NCBI GenBank assembly: GCA_937926205.1
Contig: CALEYL010000042.1
Span: forward strand, 29,314-93,313
Source of the DNA: an uncultured Saprospiraceae bacterium
GTDB lineage: Bacteria; Bacteroidota; Bacteroidia; Chitinophagales; Saprospiraceae
Length of the DNA: 64,000 nucleotides
Direction of reading: 5' to 3'
Shown here piece after piece: positions 62,809-64,000 of this stretch. The translations under genes were made by a program, and so were the position numbers. The notes under the pieces are model-generated. The model did no database searches and was not told where the DNA came from. It saw nothing but the letters and a program-made list of their open reading frames with translations. How positions within the stretch are numbered: position 1 is the stretch's first letter; each line of letters starts with the position of its first letter.

Positions 62809-63561
62809 ATGAACCTCCATACCGACATAGAATCCCTGGATTTTGATGATTGCCTGCGACCGGCTTTCGCCAAAACCCTTTTGCACGAACTCCTGAACCG
62901 GCGGAACAGCATCAACCTCACCGGCGATACAGGACAGGGAAAATCCCGCATGCTGGAAGACCTGAAACGCATGGAAAACCGCCTGGGTATCAAAATAGCC
63001 TTGGTGAACCTCAAGGATTTTCGCCGCAACTACGAAGGCTTTCTAATGGACCTCGCGATGCAATTGGGCTTACCCAATATTCATTTCCAGCGGTTTGAGG
63101 GCTTGCTGGATGCCATCCACACCCAGGTGCAGATGACCTGCCTGATCCTGGTGGATAACTTAGAAGTGCTGAACGAATACCCCAGTAACCACCAACTCTA
63201 CGACGACCACTTCGTGAGCAGCCTGAACAACCTGAAAAACAAAAATCATATCCGCTTAGCCTGCGCCAGCAGGGACTGGCTGAAAAAAGTGGTGTTCCAG
63301 CACGAAACTTCTTTGCTGGAATTGCACCAGTTGGAAATGCCCGACCTGCACGACAAAGAAATAGACGCGGAAATCCGCCGGCGCTGCCCGGCCCTGGCTG
63401 CGGCACATCGCGCTGAACTGAGAAAAAGCATCCGGGATTTCAGCCAAACAACCAAAAGGCTCGATTTTTTCCTGCGCAAAGCCCTGGCGCACTACGACCC
63501 GAAAAAATTTCCCGCACAACTCAAAACCTGGACGGCCGCTTATGAAACAGAAAATGGATAA
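62809..63561 (+). CDS. Small P-loop ATPase (AAA/STAND-like)
   Basis: 250 residues. Walker A is GDTGQGKS (39-46), followed by RMLEDLKRM, and Walker B is LILVDN with Asp116. ACASRDWLKK (about 146-155) resembles the Sensor/RNBS region of NTPases, and a helical C-terminus ends at Gly250. It has no DNA-binding or signalling domain. Such short ATPases often serve as the switch of a multi-part system. The next gene, a membrane protein, starts 20 bases before this stop, so the pair is coupled. Function is unknown. Confidence 0.8.
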   Translation: MNLHTDIESLDFDDCLRPAFAKTLLHELLNRRNSINLTGDTGQGKSRMLEDLKRMENRLGIKIALVNLKDFRRNYEGFLMDLAMQLGLPNIHFQRFEGLLDAIHTQVQMTCLILVDNLEVLNEYPSNHQLYDDHFVSSLNNLKNKNHIRLACASRDWLKKVVFQHETSLLELHQLEMPDLHDKEIDAEIRRRCPALAAAHRAELRKSIRDFSQTTKRLDFFLRKALAHYDPKKFPAQLKTWTAAYETENG

Positions 63562-64000
63562 AGACCCTTTTGAGTATCACATCGTTCCCCGGAATAAGTG
63601 GGAACTGCTCTGGTGGGCAGCGACAGATGAGACCAGAACGCAACGCTACGTCAATAGCCTTAAGCTAAGTTACTGGCAGGAGCGTTTCCTGTTTTTAAAA
63701 GTCTTTTCCCTATATCTGGCGCCTTTGGTGGTTGTCCTGTCTTTTTTATTGTGGCTGTTGGGTATTGGCATTATTGCACTCAGTGATTTACCGGGCATTA
63801 CCCCTGCTTCGATATGGGAAAAGGGTTTTATAGAACACTGGCAGGGCTTGGAAAACGTCTCGGGTAAGTTCGTGTATTTGTTCAGGGAAAGCATTGTCGG
63901 TTTGGGTGTCGGTTTGGGTGTCGGTTTGGTTTTCGGTTTGGTTTTCGGTTTGGTTGGCGGTTTGGTTGGCGGTTTGGTTGGCGGTTTGGTTGGCGGTTTG
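63542..64000 (+). CDS. Membrane protein with Gly-Leu tandem repeats (3' end outside window)
   Basis: The frame is open from ATG 63542 to the window edge (153 residues). The N-terminus is soluble, with Trp-rich KWELLWWAATDETRTQ. A membrane span covers about 53-80 (KVFSLYLAPLVVVLSFLLWL), then a short loop. From residue 120 it becomes tetrapeptide units GLGV, GLVF and GLVG, which form a hydrophobic Gly-every-four pattern that could thread the membrane as packed helices. It overlaps the ATPase gene by 20 bases. Similar GL-rich repeat tails are known on some cyanobacterial and Bacteroidota NTPase-linked proteins; function is unknown. Confidence 0.75.
   Translation, partial: MKQKMDKDPFEYHIVPRNKWELLWWAATDETRTQRYVNSLKLSYWQERFLFLKVFSLYLAPLVVVLSFLLWLLGIGIIALSDLPGITPASIWEKGFIEHWQGLENVSGKFVYLFRESIVGLGVGLGVGLVFGLVFGLVGGLVGGLVGGLVGGL
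63899..64000 (+). repeat. 12-bp coding tandem repeat
   Basis: Eight full units and half a ninth begin with GGTTTG: two GGTTTGGGTGTC, two GGTTTGGTTTTC, then four GGTTTGGTTGGC. The 12-base length keeps the frame. Identical neighbouring units suggest recent tandem growth. The array runs beyond the window. Confidence 0.9.

Noticed and set aside
63899..64000. CRISPR-like array
   Set aside because: The 12-bp units have no spacers and are part of a reading frame coding Gly-Leu repeats.
1..64000. tRNA or rRNA genes
   Set aside because: No T-arm/anticodon pattern or conserved rRNA text was noticed; without a covariance search a miss is possible.

Overview
The window looks like a chromosomal segment of a Bacteroidota bacterium, most likely of the Saprospiraceae/Lewinella type. 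Reasons seen in the sequence: many promoters match the Bacteroidota -7 consensus TAnnTTTG, clear Shine-Dalgarno sites are rare, there are C-terminal type IX secretion (T9SS) sorting domains of both main kinds (PNP-type and gliding-motility CHU_C type), SecA is about 1110 residues, and typical Bacteroidota families are present (DUF1501/DUF1800, DUF6029, DUF3857-transglutaminase, RskA-like anti-sigma, LytTR regulator, YpdA). Species assignment is inference. No tRNA, rRNA, CRISPR array or complete insertion sequence was recognised.

Layout. 1-4350 is an accessory, repeat-rich stretch. It holds the end of a T9SS cargo gene, decayed fragments, several families of dispersed repeats (one copy split by a small MITE-like insert with a 12-bp flanking duplication), an AAA+/DUF234 ATPase with a nuclease-like C-terminus, a nested palindrome, and a second, decayed copy of the first gene's 3' end. 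4350-14100 holds a secreted TPR protein, a YpdA-type reductase with an SGNH lipoprotein, two lipoproteins of unknown role, secA and deoC. 14260-23050 holds an ECF sigma factor, a secreted GH13 amylase, a tandem pair of DUF3857/transglutaminase proteins and an RskA-like anti-sigma factor. 23200-34750 holds a 5'-nucleotidase, cysQ, a VOC-family remnant, the DUF1501/DUF1800 pair, an FkbM methyltransferase, twin secreted thioredoxin-like proteins, thiL, a tiny peptide gene with a VKGG motif, and a LytTR response regulator. 35100-48380 holds an S9 peptidase, two multi-pass membrane proteins, an OmpA-like protein, a T9SS type B cargo protein, rpmE2, a GlmU-like protein with a spermidine-synthase-like protein, truA, a DoxX-like membrane protein, a GNAT and a secreted protein. 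48480-62500 holds priA, lon, a HigB/HigA toxin-antitoxin pair with an operator-like promoter palindrome, a DUF6029 outer-membrane protein divergent from a TlpA-like thioredoxin, a D-amino-acid-oxidase-like enzyme, a lone PaaD-like protein and a cytoplasmic M16 peptidase. 62809-64000 holds a small P-loop ATPase overlapped by a membrane protein that ends, at the window edge, in a 12-bp tandem repeat coding Gly-Leu-x-x units.

How it fits together. Most genes are housekeeping (secretion, DNA restart, proteolysis, translation, thiamine, sulfur and nucleotide salvage) or envelope/secreted functions. The best candidates for something undescribed are the ATPase plus GL-repeat membrane protein pair at the right edge, the 54-residue VKGG peptide next to the LytTR regulator, and the repeat-bounded ATPase cassette at the left edge.
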